64,000 bases of DNA from Acanthaster planci (taxonomy: Eukaryota; Echinodermata; Asteroidea; Valvatida; Acanthasteridae). Made by a program: the position numbers and the translations under genes. The notes under the pieces were generated by a model that worked only from the letters and a program-made list of their open reading frames with translations, did no database searches and had not been told where the DNA came from. The DNA lies in assembly GCF_001949145.1 (NCBI RefSeq), contig NW_019091427.1, positions 427,729 to 491,728 on the forward strand, given 5' to 3'. Positions 1-12,495 of this stretch are shown piece after piece; positions within the stretch are counted from its first letter, which is position 1; every line of letters begins with the position of its first letter.

Positions 1-60
1 AAGACGTCTGCACTAGTAAGCAGGAGGTCGTGGGTTCGAGTCCCTGCGGAGTAAGCTTTT
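1..60 (+). repeat. tRNA-derived SINE fragment, cut by the window edge
   Basis: The first 60 bases resemble the 3' half of a tRNA, with a good RNA polymerase III B box (GGTTCGAGTCC near 33-43). The 5' half lies outside the window. A related degenerate copy occurs near 36010-36140. No closed acceptor stem can be shown, so a SINE remnant is more likely than a tRNA gene. It lies downstream of the last visible ASPM exon, presumably in an ASPM intron. Confidence 0.5.
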
Positions 61-284
61 CACAAGCTCTCAGACAAGCACTAAGCGTACAGTGTTTATC
101 AATACATACGTTGGGCAAGGGCAAAACCTGTTATGAAATTTAACATCTCCCCAACGTAAAAATACATCTTGAAAAAAAGCTGCTAATCATTGGGTCAAAT
201 TGCTTCCAAGATCCTTCTGGTTGCATACATAATGTCATAAATATTCAGATGTCAGAGTTGGACAAACTAATACATGTCACATAC

Positions 285-3200
285 TTGGACTGTACACGTT
301 AGACCAAGTGCCATCAAAGCTGTCGTCATTTCCGCTGTCTCGTGCGTCACCCTGTCTCTGATATTGTGTCTGTGTGGTGTCCTGGTTGATGAGACCCAGG
401 GGAAGCAGTGATGGATGGTAGTGGTGGACCAGGTAGCACAAGGCCCGACCATCGGAGAAAGCAACTGTGAAATTCTCGACCTAAAAAAGAACCATATACA
501 TATTAGCGAAATGAATTGTGAGCTTATTACAAGCCGTTCAGGGTGATGAATCAAAAACATGAAGTGGAAATTACCAAGTCTGTAGTCAACAAGATCACAA
601 GTTCAACTAAAAGCTCATGAACAAGAAAGGACCTGCTCCTGGAGAAATGCTTTTTTACGTAAGTGGAGAAAACTCTCAAATTCTCAGACTTAAGACTTTC
701 TTCAATGCAAACTGTGGTTAGATGTGCAGGACCATATGAAGCGTGTTTTCTTCAATGCCTTTTACGTCTTTCATAGTATGTACACTGTACAGTCTTTTTC
801 CTATTTCAGAAGTTAACCTTTCCAGAACCACACACTTTTCACATGGGTTAAAATGACCTCATTCTGGACGGCATATGCAAACTGACTGTTGCAACCTACA
901 ATAAACGATGGGTTTTCTACAATAGAGAACTTAACATTGCCTAAATATATTTCACAATATCCATCAACTTTACCTTGAGCCCATAGAAAGAGCAGACTAC
1001 TTGGCACCATTTGAGAAGCAGGCTGAGCCGACTGCTCTTGAAGTACATGTTGGGCTCATTGGAGTCTCGTCGGTTGTCCCCCATACCTAGCATCAGGGTA
1101 TCTGTAAGGGGGAGTGTTGCGAGGGCATTGAGGTCCTTCCGGAGACGGAGGTTCTTGCGATGGATGGCAATCTCCTCCTTCAGCTGCTGCTCGTTCAAGA
1201 GGAGGCCAATCTATTGATGATGATGCAGAAGACAACATTTGGAGAAAGGCAAGAGATTAAATGACAGTTGAAGAATTAACAACTCCTAGCAAAAAGACAG
1301 GATTACCAAACCTGGAATGCATTATCACTTTCATTTATGTGTAAAAACAAACTGAACATAACCCAAATAAAACACAAAAAAGGGTTAGGCAGTAACAGCA
1401 AGTCCCAAATTTATTTTCTGACTGCAACTGTCAATTTATGTTGTAACTCTTATGTAATTGATGGAGTTTCTGCATCATGTACGGTGGATCTAAACTGGTC
1501 TAAAATTAAACTCTTCATTTATAGTACTACCCAAAACAAAGTTGACTCTGCCACTGAGGATTCCAGATATGTTAAATACAACAATCTTTTCCCCATATTA
1601 CTCATGAATGATTCAAAAACTGTTTGGGGGGATTGTGACTTGAGAAGTTAGCAGGAGAAAGAAGAGGGGGGGCGATGTCTTTATTGAACTCGACACTTGT
1701 CACATACCTGAAACTGGAAGATAATCCTCCAGAGAAGTTCCAGTGTCTTCTCCCTGTGCCCATCAACAACGGCACGGGCATCCACCCCTCCACCTGAGTA
1801 AACAACAATTCTAAGTATCAAGCAAGGTGCATCTTGCAAGGTTTAAATTCTTCAGGATTCGCTTTGGAGAGATTTTGCCTCCGACGTCCAAAATCGCTTT
1901 GAAAACTCTCGTCAGAAAGATTTGGATATTTTCTTCAAGAGCGATACACTTTCAAGTGCGCGGCAGTAGACGGCTTACCATCCAGCTTCAGTGCTTTGAG
2001 CGTGACCTCCACGTTGTGTATCTTCTGCAGACGACTGATCGCCGGGACGCGGAGCTGGGACGACAAGGTCCAGTCATGGATCAGGAGCTCCACCACACGA
2101 CTGCAGGGTCACATGGCGAACAAAAAAGAATAGTTTCTATTCCATTAATACTTGGTGCATCCAATTATTTGGCATCATGTCCTAAAATACATAGGATATG
2201 CTGATTCGAAAGTCCATTTGATGATTAACCATTTACTTGTTGGAGGTTATTCTAACCCCTTTACTGAAAGGGCACTGGGCTTTTCCCTCCGAGTACTGTC
2301 TGACGGGCCAAGATGCACTCAAATCTGGGGACATTTCACTGGGCATTCCCCCCTTCAGAGCACTGCAGTTGGGTTTCACGCAGAACAACCGTCACAGAAC
2401 AATGGCTCTGTACAATACTTATCACAAAGCATACCGCGCCATTCGCAGGGGCCACTGCATATATGACCATCAGTCTGGCCTATGACGTCAAAAATCTTGT
2501 GTGATCTGACCAATCACAAGGCTTGTATTAGCAACCTAGCTGCAACGGGTTGTATGAGTGTTTCCATGTTACAGGGTGCCTTTCTTGAACATTCCAGCAT
2601 ATGGAATAAAAAAAATGACAACAAATTTCAACTTCAAAATTTGATTGGCTGTGCAAAAAAAAACTGATTGTAGACAATTTTAAGTTCTAAAACAAGTTTG
2701 TTCTGATGGGATTTAAAATTTGTCGTTGCCAACTTAAGATATTTAAGTTGAATTTGGACAAAAATTGCTATATCAGTAAGGAAAGGTCACTATGCCCATA
2801 TATGGTAATACTCTAAACTGACCATTACTAGCATTACCATGGTCACTAGATTTATCTATAGCTGCCATAATATCTCAACGGCTATCACCGCAATCCCTTG
2901 CCCTTTGTGACAAGTCCTCTTGGAATAAACCTAGCCGAGAAACAGTACACCCCTGAAACTTACTTGTGATAGGAAATATGATAACTAGAGCAGTGTTGAC
3001 AGGGCTAAACACGCAGTCAGCTTCGGACATTAATGCGCGATGGCGCAAACAATTCAGGGACTTGAAACATGTTAACCACTCACGCGAGTCTGACCCCGCA
3101 TCGCAGGTCCGTGGCCAGCTTGGTGACGGAGAAGTCAAACTCATCCAGGGCCGTCTGCCGGTGGGTGACGCTGTAGCCCATGAAGCTGAGGTGTCTGGTC

Positions 3201-6200
3201 AGGTCGCCCTCTCCACGCAGGTACTCGCGGGAGAAGTGCAGCAGGATGTCACGGCTGGACTGCGGGTCGAGAAAGAGAAAAAGAATGATGGCCAAAAAAA
3301 TAATTTGAAGCGTTTCAAAGAATAAATTATTAAACCTTGGACAACGTCGTGAAAATTTTAGTATGGAACAAGATAAAGGCAAATGAAACACTTCCACAGG
3401 CACATATAAAAATACTAAAAATAAAATCTCAAATGTCTAACAGGATGTAATAGTATGTGGTGGTTCCTGTTTGATACATGTGCATAAAAAGAAGGCTGAT
3501 GTTTGTTCCTTTTGCAGTATTGCAGTTCCAATGTACCTTGAATTCCGAGTCTTTACAGAAGAGGCAGGGGTCGTGGTCTATGAGCCTTGTCAGCTTGGCT
3601 CGATCCAGGAAGAAGACCAGCACCAGGAACTTCTTGAGGGTGAACTGAGACAGGGCCTCCTCGTAGCCTGCAGGGAGAATCCTCGGCAGAGGTCACAGAC
3701 TGTTGCGGTATCAGCTTACTATCAATTTTATTGGGGCCACTTAACAGGAAAAGTTGCTTTTTAAGTGTTAAGAATTAATCAGCTGGGAACCAGTCAAAAG
3801 TGATATTTAGCAGCGCACATTCTGGCTGGTAACCTCAGTCTTTTGGCCGAGTGAATATTTTGTACATGTTTAGCGGGTCTATGAAATGGCCTTTAGGCAT
3901 CAATTGAAATTAGCAGCCATTGCAAAATTTAAAACCATGGCACAAAAAGTAAGAAATCATTGATTGGCACATCTTGTGCAGTATGTGAAAGGACATATGA
4001 CAGAGACCATGACTTGCAAGCTCCTCAACCAACAACAAACTAAATCCAGGAAGGGACTGCTGTTAACTTTACCTGGGCCATAGAGATGGGGCACGGTGGG
4101 GTGAGCAAACTGCGTGGCAATGTCCGGATTCCCAAGGAGACGGGTGATGATGAAGCGAGACAGGCCGACCATGTCGGTGTTGCCCTGCAAGGGGAGGATC
4201 TCGCCGTAGACAGTCTCCAGGCCAATCCGGAGCCAGAGGGGGTTGTAGGACAGGAACAGATCCAGTAGTCTTTGCTTGATTCCTGTCCACAAAGTGAAAC
4301 ATTCATTGGATTGACGTGGGTGAGCAAGCTGTGTAGAACGTACAGTAGTTAATTGCATGCTAGACATTTCTCAGTTTGGCTTGGAAGCAATTTTGTTAAG
4401 TTAGAAGAATTATAATATTGCTGCAGGTTGCAAATTTCGTCAAGTTGCAAGATTATGAAGAGAACAGGAACCTAAGCCCAAACCAAGACTTCAACAAGGA
4501 CCCTCTAATCATTTTTGGTAACATTCTCACATGCTTTATGCGAAGGGATTGCAGGTTACCTTAAATCCATGATAATCATTGTAATCCTTCTTACCGTAAT
4601 CAGCATGAAGCTTGCGGTCCGGCCGGACTTCGATCCGCCTCTTCTCAATCTCTGCCTCCAGCTTCTGGATGACACGCACAATGGGCTCGCTCTGGAAGAG
4701 CATGCACGCCCCCCGGCGCAGTCTGTTGAGCTTGCGCTTGGCCGTGTAGGCCCGCAGGGACAGATCCTCTTTGGAGGGGGCCAGTGCAACATTGGCAGCC
4801 TTCCCCATGGGCTCCACGCAGAGTGTGCCAGCGTCAACTGCAAGCAAACGCGACAGCAATTCATTACAAATGCACCACAATGAAAACAGCATTAAAACCC
4901 TTGGTCAACATAATTTAGGACCTGCTATATGCTGAGAATCTATTTCAGAATTTGTGGCAAGATATTAAACTTGACCAGCTGGGGCCAATTTCATAGAGCT
5001 GCTTAAGCACAAAATTTGCTTAAGCACGAAAAAGTCTTGCTTGATAAATCAGTTAACCAGCCAAAATTCCATGTGATGTACATGTATATTGTTTTGGGAT
5101 TGTATTTAGCTGTTTTTTGGTGAGCATCACAATCAGACAGAGTTTGAGCTGGTAACCTTTGTTTATTAAACAAAGTTTTTTCCCACTTAAGCAAATTTTG
5201 CGCTTAAGCAGCTCTATGAAATTAGCCCTGCAGGTTGGAGTTGAAACCTTAATCTTCTGCTTAAAAATGCTGACATTTTTCAACCACTCAACAGTGTAAC
5301 CTGTCACGGTCAGCTGACATTGACATGACATGACCATCACCTCATCAGCAAAACTTGAAGCAGTTTCCAATTCAGGCAAGTTTTCCTGTAAATAATTCAG
5401 CTGTTTGCAAATGTTTGCAAATTCTCTTCACTTTCACTTGAAAAGGGATGCAGCCTTTACTTGAATCCATAGGGAAACAGAATAGACGAGATCATACTGA
5501 ACAGGTGCCAGGGGAATTTGTCTACAGATTCCTGCAGGCTCTGTTGACAATCCAGTGTTACACCTGTTTCCAACACTTGCAAGAAAAACATCAAAATGAT
5601 TATTTCCGAATCCTAGTTCGATTTCCTGACTGAGGATTTTGTATTTCAAAGAGGATCTGGAGTAGAATTAGAATATTGAATTTGTCACGGAGTTGTAAGG
5701 AAAGCATGAGAGAAAGAAGTTTTACTTTTGGTAGCCTTGCAGCTGGGGTCCTTGGGGCAGTCTTCCGGAGTCAGGACATGGTTCAGCCAGCGGGTGAAGC
5801 CTCGCTCTTGCTTCTCCATCCAACGCTCGTCGTAGAACATGTTCTTGGCGGCGAAAGGCATTGGGTGTCGGGGAATACCTGAGGCAATTTCAAACAAGAC
5901 ATGTTTACTTCAAAAGACTTGTCCTTTGAACGATCTAGTCTGGCATTCAATAAAATGCACTTACTACGTACAAGTCAGGAAATATTGACATTGCTTATCA
6001 GGTTCTGAAATTCAGCTAAAAAAAATAAAAGGACAATCCAAACTGCACACAATTTTGTAATGGCATATACGAGAAGCAAAAAAAAAGGTAAGCAGCCGAA
6101 CCAAGGAAAAGTTGCATGGCCATTTACTGTGGGTTCAGTAATTAAACAATGCAAATGTTAACATTTTTTCTGCGCTCCATATACATGTACATGTTAGATG

Positions 6201-8834
6201 TGAAGTAATATACTACACGTGACATATCGACTGAGTGTGAAAAGCTTCCCATGTTACAACAAAATTGTGATTCCTGTTTCATCATTGCTGCAAAACAAAA
6301 AAACACATCTGATAAAACATATGTCTAATAATGAAGACTTCTCAATTAGGCAGCCATACCTGTTCCACTTGGCTTCAGCAGATTCAGCTTGGCCATTGGC
6401 ACCCCCTTCATGGGACCTTTAGCCTTGTACTGCCCAGTGGGCCTTCCCTGTGCTCTGGCCTTGGCTGTCTTGCCGGACTTCTCTGCCGCCGCTGCTCTCC
6501 GCAGAGCCAGTGTCCGGTTCGTGGTCCTGTCCCGCGGCGGCGGTTTCTTCTCCCCTCGACTTTTGACCTCCTGCGCTTTCAACTTCTTCGGGGGAGACCC
6601 GGCTTCGTCTTTGGGGTCCGAGACCCGTTTGCGGCTGATCAGGTGGGAAGTGACGACGCTGGAGTGGACTTTGAAGTCGTCAGCTCCCAGTTGGGCTGAG
6701 TTGTCACACCGCAGAGGAGGGGATACAGGAATGTTTTCTGGAGTCATGGAGTCCAGAGATGTCTCACCCGCTGACTGAGACATATCTGACTTGAGAGGAA
6801 TATCAGCCATCAGAATACATGTACCTTTAATCTCTGTGTTTGCACACATCTTGGTGTCTTGCGACTTCTCAGCACAATGTGGCACTGGAGGGACCTCTTT
6901 GGGAGCATCGACACATTGCTCAGTGATGCCTTTGCCAAAGACACATGGATCGCAGGGAACAGCAGTGAACTGTGGCTCATTTAGACTATCCTCAAATTCG
7001 GAGGGGCTGCTCATCTGCTTTGAGCTGCAACTCCCTTCTGCCTCTGCAAACAAGAAAAGATTCTTGCGTATGTCGGCAGGCTTTGATGGTTGCCGTGTGT
7101 CGGGTGCCTTGTTTTTCGTGACCGTGGTCTTTGCCTCAATGGACAGGCGTTTGGGGCCACTGCAAGGCTCTTCCTCATCCAATTCGGTTATGCATTCCTG
7201 GACACCGTTACCAACACTGGGACCTGCATTTTGGCTGATGTGTGTGTCAGCGAGAGTGGGCTTGGGCAGCGTGAATGGTTTAGCAGTCTGTAACAGGGGT
7301 GACATCCCACTGCAGACGGACAGCGTCTGCCTCTTCAGGTTCTCCAACAGGAGATCCTGGGCCGTCACCGGCATTCCCGCACCGTTGATCTCTGCCAGCG
7401 AAGTGTCAAGTGCAGTGAACTCCTCCAACGGGCTCCCCTCGTAAATGTCCACAGAACTGGGTGTGCTCAGATCCATCTGTGGCTCGTCAGCATCTCCAAC
7501 CTCCACTTGAGCCGCCAGTCGCCTGGCCGATTTGCAGGAGTCAGATTGTTTTATCGGCGCACGGTTCTCTTGGTTTTCCTTGCTTGCTCTTCCATTTGAA
7601 GGCTGTGGCCGCTTCCCTCCCGGTACCTGAGGTTTCTCCACCATAACTTTGGGCTTAAGAATCATAGTTGGTCGGCTAGGTTTTAGGACTGCTTGGGGCT
7701 GGGTGACCCTCAGTGGAGCTTTCCGATGCACTGAGAAGGTGCTTCTCCTACCTGCTCCCTATTAAGTCATATAATAAAATTCAATTTGTTTTGTCAGAGT
7801 TACATGCGTACATTTTCTGGTTTTCACTTTTTTGGCAGTATTTCTTGATTTTAGCTCTATCCTTTATAAAATCCCATTTATTTTTTTCAAAAAGTAAGCA
7901 ACAAAAGCCTATATGCAGAAGGGAAACTTGCACTGAAAAAAACATCTTCTCTGTTGCATTAAGGTCGGTTCATACTTCACGCAAAAGCAAAAGCAAACCT
8001 GACTTTGTGATGTCAGATCAAATTCAAACTCTTAAAAGTTGTACACATTACAACTCACCGAAATTTTGCTGCAAATTTTTCGTAACATCAAATTCAATTC
8101 GCTTTTGCATTCACCTGAAGTATGAACAAAAAAAAATCAGGCCTTTAAGTGAGGGTTATCCATTGGCTCATCCCACAGAACAAAAACTGTCTTCCTGGAG
8201 GAGTAGGTAGTTATAGGCCTACCCTCTTTTTAGGCGGATCCTCCGCAGTCCCCAGCAAGATGACCTGCAGTCTGAAGGCCCCCTCACACTTGAATGTCAC
8301 CATCTCTCTGGCGTTGCCTTCCTCCTTGGGGGTCCAGGTGATCGGCAGCCTCATCAACTCGCATCCGTCCAGCTCCCAGCATTTCTCAGGGATGGAGAAG
8401 CCCTTGTTGAAGGGGAATTTCTCAAGGCGGAGCTCCTGAAAGGACAAAATCAAAGTTACTAATAAAATGACACGAAATGGGTTGTGTATTGTGTGGGAAG
8501 ACTAAGAATTTTGGAGAGTAATCTGTGGCATATAATGACTACCAGTGGGTCCACAAACCTGAGGGAACTCGAATGGATTCTCCACCAGGAGCTCTCTGGT
8601 TCTTGTTGCTCCCGTCCTGACGGTATCGAAACACACCATCACTTTCTTGGTGAAGTGCGTCAGCTTCAGGACGGGCAAGTCCTCCTCCTCTTCGCCCCTC
8701 TGGAACTCTGGAGGGGGGACCTTGTGGGGTGTCCCACTGAACCACCCTCCACGGGACTTCCTTGGGGTGGTGTCGCGGTCGTCCATCGGCCAGGGGTTGA
8801 CGGCCAACGGTGACCTGCTTTCGTGATTGTCCAT
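285..8834 (-). CDS. ASPM: ASPM orthologue (abnormal spindle), N-terminal half, partial
   Basis: Spindle-pole and microtubule minus-end protein. I place 12 exons: 8834-8559, 8435-8223, 7758-6360, 5878-5726, 4837-4595, 4282-4073, 3667-3537, 3259-3084, 2100-1979, 1793-1708, 1210-974 and 480-285, about 1147 codons. Residues about 50-160 form the ASH (ASPM-SPD2-Hydin) domain. The 1.4-kb exon 3 encodes a disordered region with a KEN box near residue 223. Exons 4-8 carry the conserved block starting [20 protein letters not shown] and the segment with [12 protein letters not shown]. Exons 8-12 give the first calponin-homology domain and the start of the second. The second CH domain ends, and the IQ repeats lie, beyond the left edge. 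Phases agree at all junctions. The exon 2/3 junction is the least certain: its acceptor at 7758 has a poor pyrimidine tract, and a small missed exon is possible. The start was chosen as the first ATG before the ASH domain. Confidence 0.95.
4981..5229. mobile_element. TIR element (MITE-like), family with GGGCCAATTTCAT ends, copy 1
   Basis: About 250 bp in an ASPM intron. The left end (4981-5040) and the reverse complement of the right end (5170-5229) match over roughly 60 bases, including AATTTCATAGAGCTGCTTAA. There is no coding capacity. A diverged relative lies at 57898-58188. No convincing target duplication is visible, so the superfamily is unassigned. Confidence 0.75.
7959..8148. mobile_element. 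MITE with TTAA target duplication, copy 1
   Basis: A 190-bp element in ASPM intron 2, bounded by TTAA on both sides. The left end reads GGTCGGTTCATACTTCA; the right end contains GAAGTATGAAC followed by a short A-rich insertion and then GGCCT-TTAA. A second copy of almost the same length lies at 22945-23136. TTAA duplication is known for piggyBac and Kolobok elements; which one applies here cannot be told without an autonomous relative. Confidence 0.75.
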
Positions 8835-9529
8835 GGTCTTCAGCTAGAGGCCTGCCTTTGTTGTCATGACAAACAATGAGGGAAATTTTCCTTCGGGCAA
8901 TTTACCTGAACGGGTTGGAAAAAGTAAACAAAAGATGTGTTACCGGATCATCATGCTCATTTGGGAAAAATCACATGTAATCATTTCACCTTGTTTTTTG
9001 GTTTCTTTTGGTTTAATTGGCAAACAACATCCCTTTTCCCACGTTGCCACCTTGTCCACCTACAATCATGATGACCAGTAATTTTGACAAATGCAGTGGC
9101 TATACTTGAGTTATGAGTTATGGAAGTTTAGACAGGTTGTTAACTACATGTACATTTGTTATACCAGTTTAGTGCATTGGAAATGGAAACCAAACCAGAT
9201 ACCAATGGACCTCAGACTTTATTTCCCTTAAAAAATCTTCCAGGGGTAGGAATCTACCAAAAGGAAACCTGTAAGTATGCAATGCTATAACTAAAGAATT
9301 TATAAGAAATAAAGAAGTCACACGACAGTTGCGATTAACTGCAGGCACTTTGTTTCAAAAACAGCTGTTTAACGTGACTGACTGACAGGACTGACTAAAA
9401 TCATAATCAGTCATTAGATATGACACGACCATGACAACATGACAACATACATGACACGACATGACAGGATGATTAAATCATGAACAATCATGACAATGAT
9501 AGAGGAATACCTCTCCATCATGTCCAAGG

Positions 9530-9670
9530 GGATGTCGGACAACTCGACCATTAGCCAACTCGACTTTGGACAACTCGACCGTTGAGACAACTCAACCGTT
9601 GAGACAACTCGACCATTTGCCAAGTCGTCCGTTAGGACGACTCAACTTTGACAGAGAGACAACTTGACCA
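9530..9670. repeat. Degenerate short tandem repeat (GACAACTCGACC units)
   Basis: About seven imperfect units built on GACAACTCGACC with variable CRTTAG/GTTGAG linkers (period roughly 17-20). It follows directly on simple sequence rich in CATGACA words (about 9415-9500). Confidence 0.6.
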
Positions 9671-10888
9671 GTGAGATCTCTACACATAATACAGTCGTTT
9701 TCCCAGTTCCAGATAACAAAAATTATTCAGTCAGTTTGCTGCTTCAAAAAATCCTCAAATTCCAGTGAAATGTGGTCACCATCTACCTTGTGTGCTAGAG
9801 ATGCTACCAAATCAATTTCAAATTTTTAACTTTTAATTCGGACGTACAGGATTGACAAAAGTGGTGACACTTTAGATTGGTTTCAAGAAAGTAACCACGG
9901 AAGCAGCAAATCCATTTTCAGCCAGAACCATTGCAAAAAGCTTATTTTCTAATGAAAAATGTTTTTATTTAGAGAAAATTTGTTGATAAATAAGAATTCA
10001 AATGAATTTTTTAAAAGTGAATCTTGCATAAATTTCGACTAAACTTTTTCAGCTGCACAGCGCGATTCATCAACGATGCTACCTCGTGCCGCACAGTTGA
10101 CGAACCCATAGGTCACGTACATTTCTGCATTGTCTGTGCATTGTCTGTATAGTAAGATGAGTTCGCAACGTCCAAAGACATAAATTGATGGTGGAATCAT
10201 CAGTCACCATGGTCATGATGGTCACCGTGGTCATAAATGTTCACGCACTCGGGGCCGACATACTTATTTCATAGGCTGTAGATACATGTATCTGTGCTTA
10301 AATCAAATAAATGAGGGCGCTGTTCATTTGGGAACTCGTTTCCTGAAATAAGAGAGTGTTATTAAAAATTATCTTTTTCCACACACTCTAGCTTTAGCAT
10401 TTCTAGCTCCTCTTTTAACAGTTTAAGCCTGTGCATGTGGGGTACCAAAAATTTCATTTCAAATCATTATTTCTTTGCTTTGCAATATCCCAAAGAATCC
10501 GACCTTCAAAATGTTCCTCATCCTCCAATACCCCCATAAAAAAGAAAACAATAGCCTAGGCCTAAAAATGCCCAGGCCCACATGTTTAAAATTCCTGAAC
10601 CTCCCTCATTCCAGCTTCCCCCCCGTCGGGCATGTCGGGTTGAACATTTTCAGAGCGAAGCTAAGTTTTTACGCGAATCTGTACAAATAACAAAATCAAA
10701 GAAGTATGGCAATTAATCCCCCACATGTAGTCACGGTTTTGCCCCAAATTTCCAATTACTTCCTAGCACATTCTCTCAAAATCTTGCAAATTTACGTGTA
10801 TCGTAGTAGGCCCGTAGACCATTCACTCACCCGCCTCCTTTACGCGATGATACAGTAACTGAACGCAACGTCAACATAAAATGAAATA

Positions 10889-10937
10889 NNNNNNNNNNNN
10901 NNNNNNNNNNNNNNNNNNNNNNNNNNNNNNNNNNNNN
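10889..10937. other. Assembly gap (49 N)
   Basis: A run of 49 undetermined bases in the ASPM-hydrolase intergenic region. The true gap length is unknown. No recognisable coding sequence flanks it. Confidence 0.99.
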
Positions 10938-11206
10938 GTGCTAGGCCCATCACAAAAAACACGTTAAATCTGCCGCATGTTGTAGTTCTTTCGAATCGGC
11001 CAATCAAATTCTTACATTCGCTGCATAATTGACCAATCAAAAATAAGGGAAAGGCCATTTAAAGTGACCTCTGACACAAACCTTCACTGGTATCCGGCGT
11101 AACATATAATAGTTAGATAGGTATTGTGCGTCAACCACGCAAATTTTGTTTGCGATTTTGAAGTCCACGTACTATACTATTATTAAGTCTTGTTTTAACT
11201 GCAGTT

Positions 11207-11544
11207 GTTACGCCCCAACTATAGCTAAGTCCCAACTATAGTTGGGACAATCCCAACTGTTGTGCTGCAGTTGGGCTGGCCCAACTATTGTTGACCAATG
11301 TCTGTGGGGAATGTCTCAACATTATCCAAGTCAATGTGTCTCACACTTGACACAATTCATCAAAAATGTGGCACTTTGCCCTATGACCAATGACATGACG
11401 TTTGTAAACAATATGACTTGGGCACATGCTGGGCACATCATACACACAGGAGCTCTCTGCTGTAGTTGGGCCGGCCCAACTGTAGCACTCTAGTTGGGAC
11501 GGGCCCAACTATAGTTGGGACTGATGCTATGGTTGGGTCGTAAC
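11207..11544. mobile_element. Foldback/MITE-like element with nested CCCAACTATAGTTGGG palindromes
   Basis: The left arm (about 11207-11295) and the reverse complement of the right arm (about 11455-11544) align over roughly 85 bases, starting GTTACG and including AGTCCCAACTATAGTTGGG. Each arm is built from several short palindromes (CCCAACTATAGTTGGG, TTGGGCYGGCCCAA). The inverted similarity may extend outwards to a TTTAACT on either side. The middle (about 160 bp) has no ORF of note. No clean target duplication is seen. Confidence 0.75.
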
Positions 11545-12102
11545 ATAGTTAAAGTTGTTTGTGCGAGACTTGTGCCTTGTTTTTTTGTTGTTTTTTTTTT
11601 TTTTTTGGTAATCGCGGTGGCTATTCCTATCATAGAGAAATGTAGCTCTATGTTCCTATCAACGACAATCCCAGGTACGTTAATGGTACATGTACATGTA
11701 AATGGCCAGTAAAATGAAAGAAATACTTCATCTCTAATTTCTAATCTCCAGACCAAAACACGCGCTGTCTTTCTTCCAAGTTCCAGTGAGTGAGTTAACT
11801 TCTACGCCAATGTTGTATCGGCAGATTATTTTGCATTTATTTCGCGGGGTACCCCCGGCCCAGAACTGTCGGTGACTGTGGGGTCCGACTCCGCCCCGCT
11901 CCCACGAGCTTGGCGAACGTTGGACCTCCATGACTTTACAGTTCTAGGGGTATTCGCCATGTTCGCGGGGGACTAGGGCGTAAGCCGTATCGCTAAACAG
12001 TATGGCTGATTTTGCACAACTGTAGAAAGGCATTTTGGGAAGGAAAAAAATGGCAATGTTTGCCCCTTTTTTCCTTCTACAAGTTAGCTAAGTTATATGC
12101 AG

Positions 12103-12495
12103 CATATAATAATAAATAATAATAATAATTTATTCATTTTTAAAGCGCAAATTTCATATAGATATATTCAAATGCGCTGTACAATGAAGACATTAAGCGT
12201 GGAGCAATGAATACATTTAAAACATGGTGGAGCCGATGGCATACAAGGGCACCTCAGGCAGCCGCCAAATGACCCATATTCACCAACAACAGTAAAGGGG
12301 AGACAGTAAGAAGCAGTTACAGTTTTAGAGGTGGGAGGAAAACCCCAGAGGAATATTCTGGGTAAAACCCACAGAGTCAGGTAAGGACTGAAAACCCAAT
12401 CCACTTGTGGACCGGGCCGGGATTCGAACCCGGGACCACAGAGGTGGAAGGCGAGGAAAGAACTACCTTGCCAACCTGACTCCCCTAAGAATCCC
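12103..12495 (-). mobile_element. tRNA-headed SINE with (ATT)n tail
   Basis: Read on the minus strand, the element starts near 12495 with a tRNA-like head carrying a perfect pol III B box (GGTTCGAATCC, 12419-12429 complement). It continues through about 250 bases of body and a stretch rich in GCGC/TTTAAA, and ends in an (ATT)n tail at 12105-12130. About 390 bp, apparently close to full length. The long ORF on this strand is a by-product of the body sequence. Confidence 0.75.

Noticed and set aside
1-60. Possible tRNA gene
   Set aside because: Only the 3' half is present and the T-stem pairing is imperfect. The similar degenerate copy at 36010 points to a SINE family.
4515-4883. Overlapping ORFs on both strands
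   Set aside because: All but the minus-strand frame read by ASPM exon 5 (4837-4595) are shadows of that exon.
6791-7444. 217-codon plus-strand ORF
   Set aside because: It is the antisense shadow of ASPM exon 3, which has family resemblance and splice support on the minus strand.
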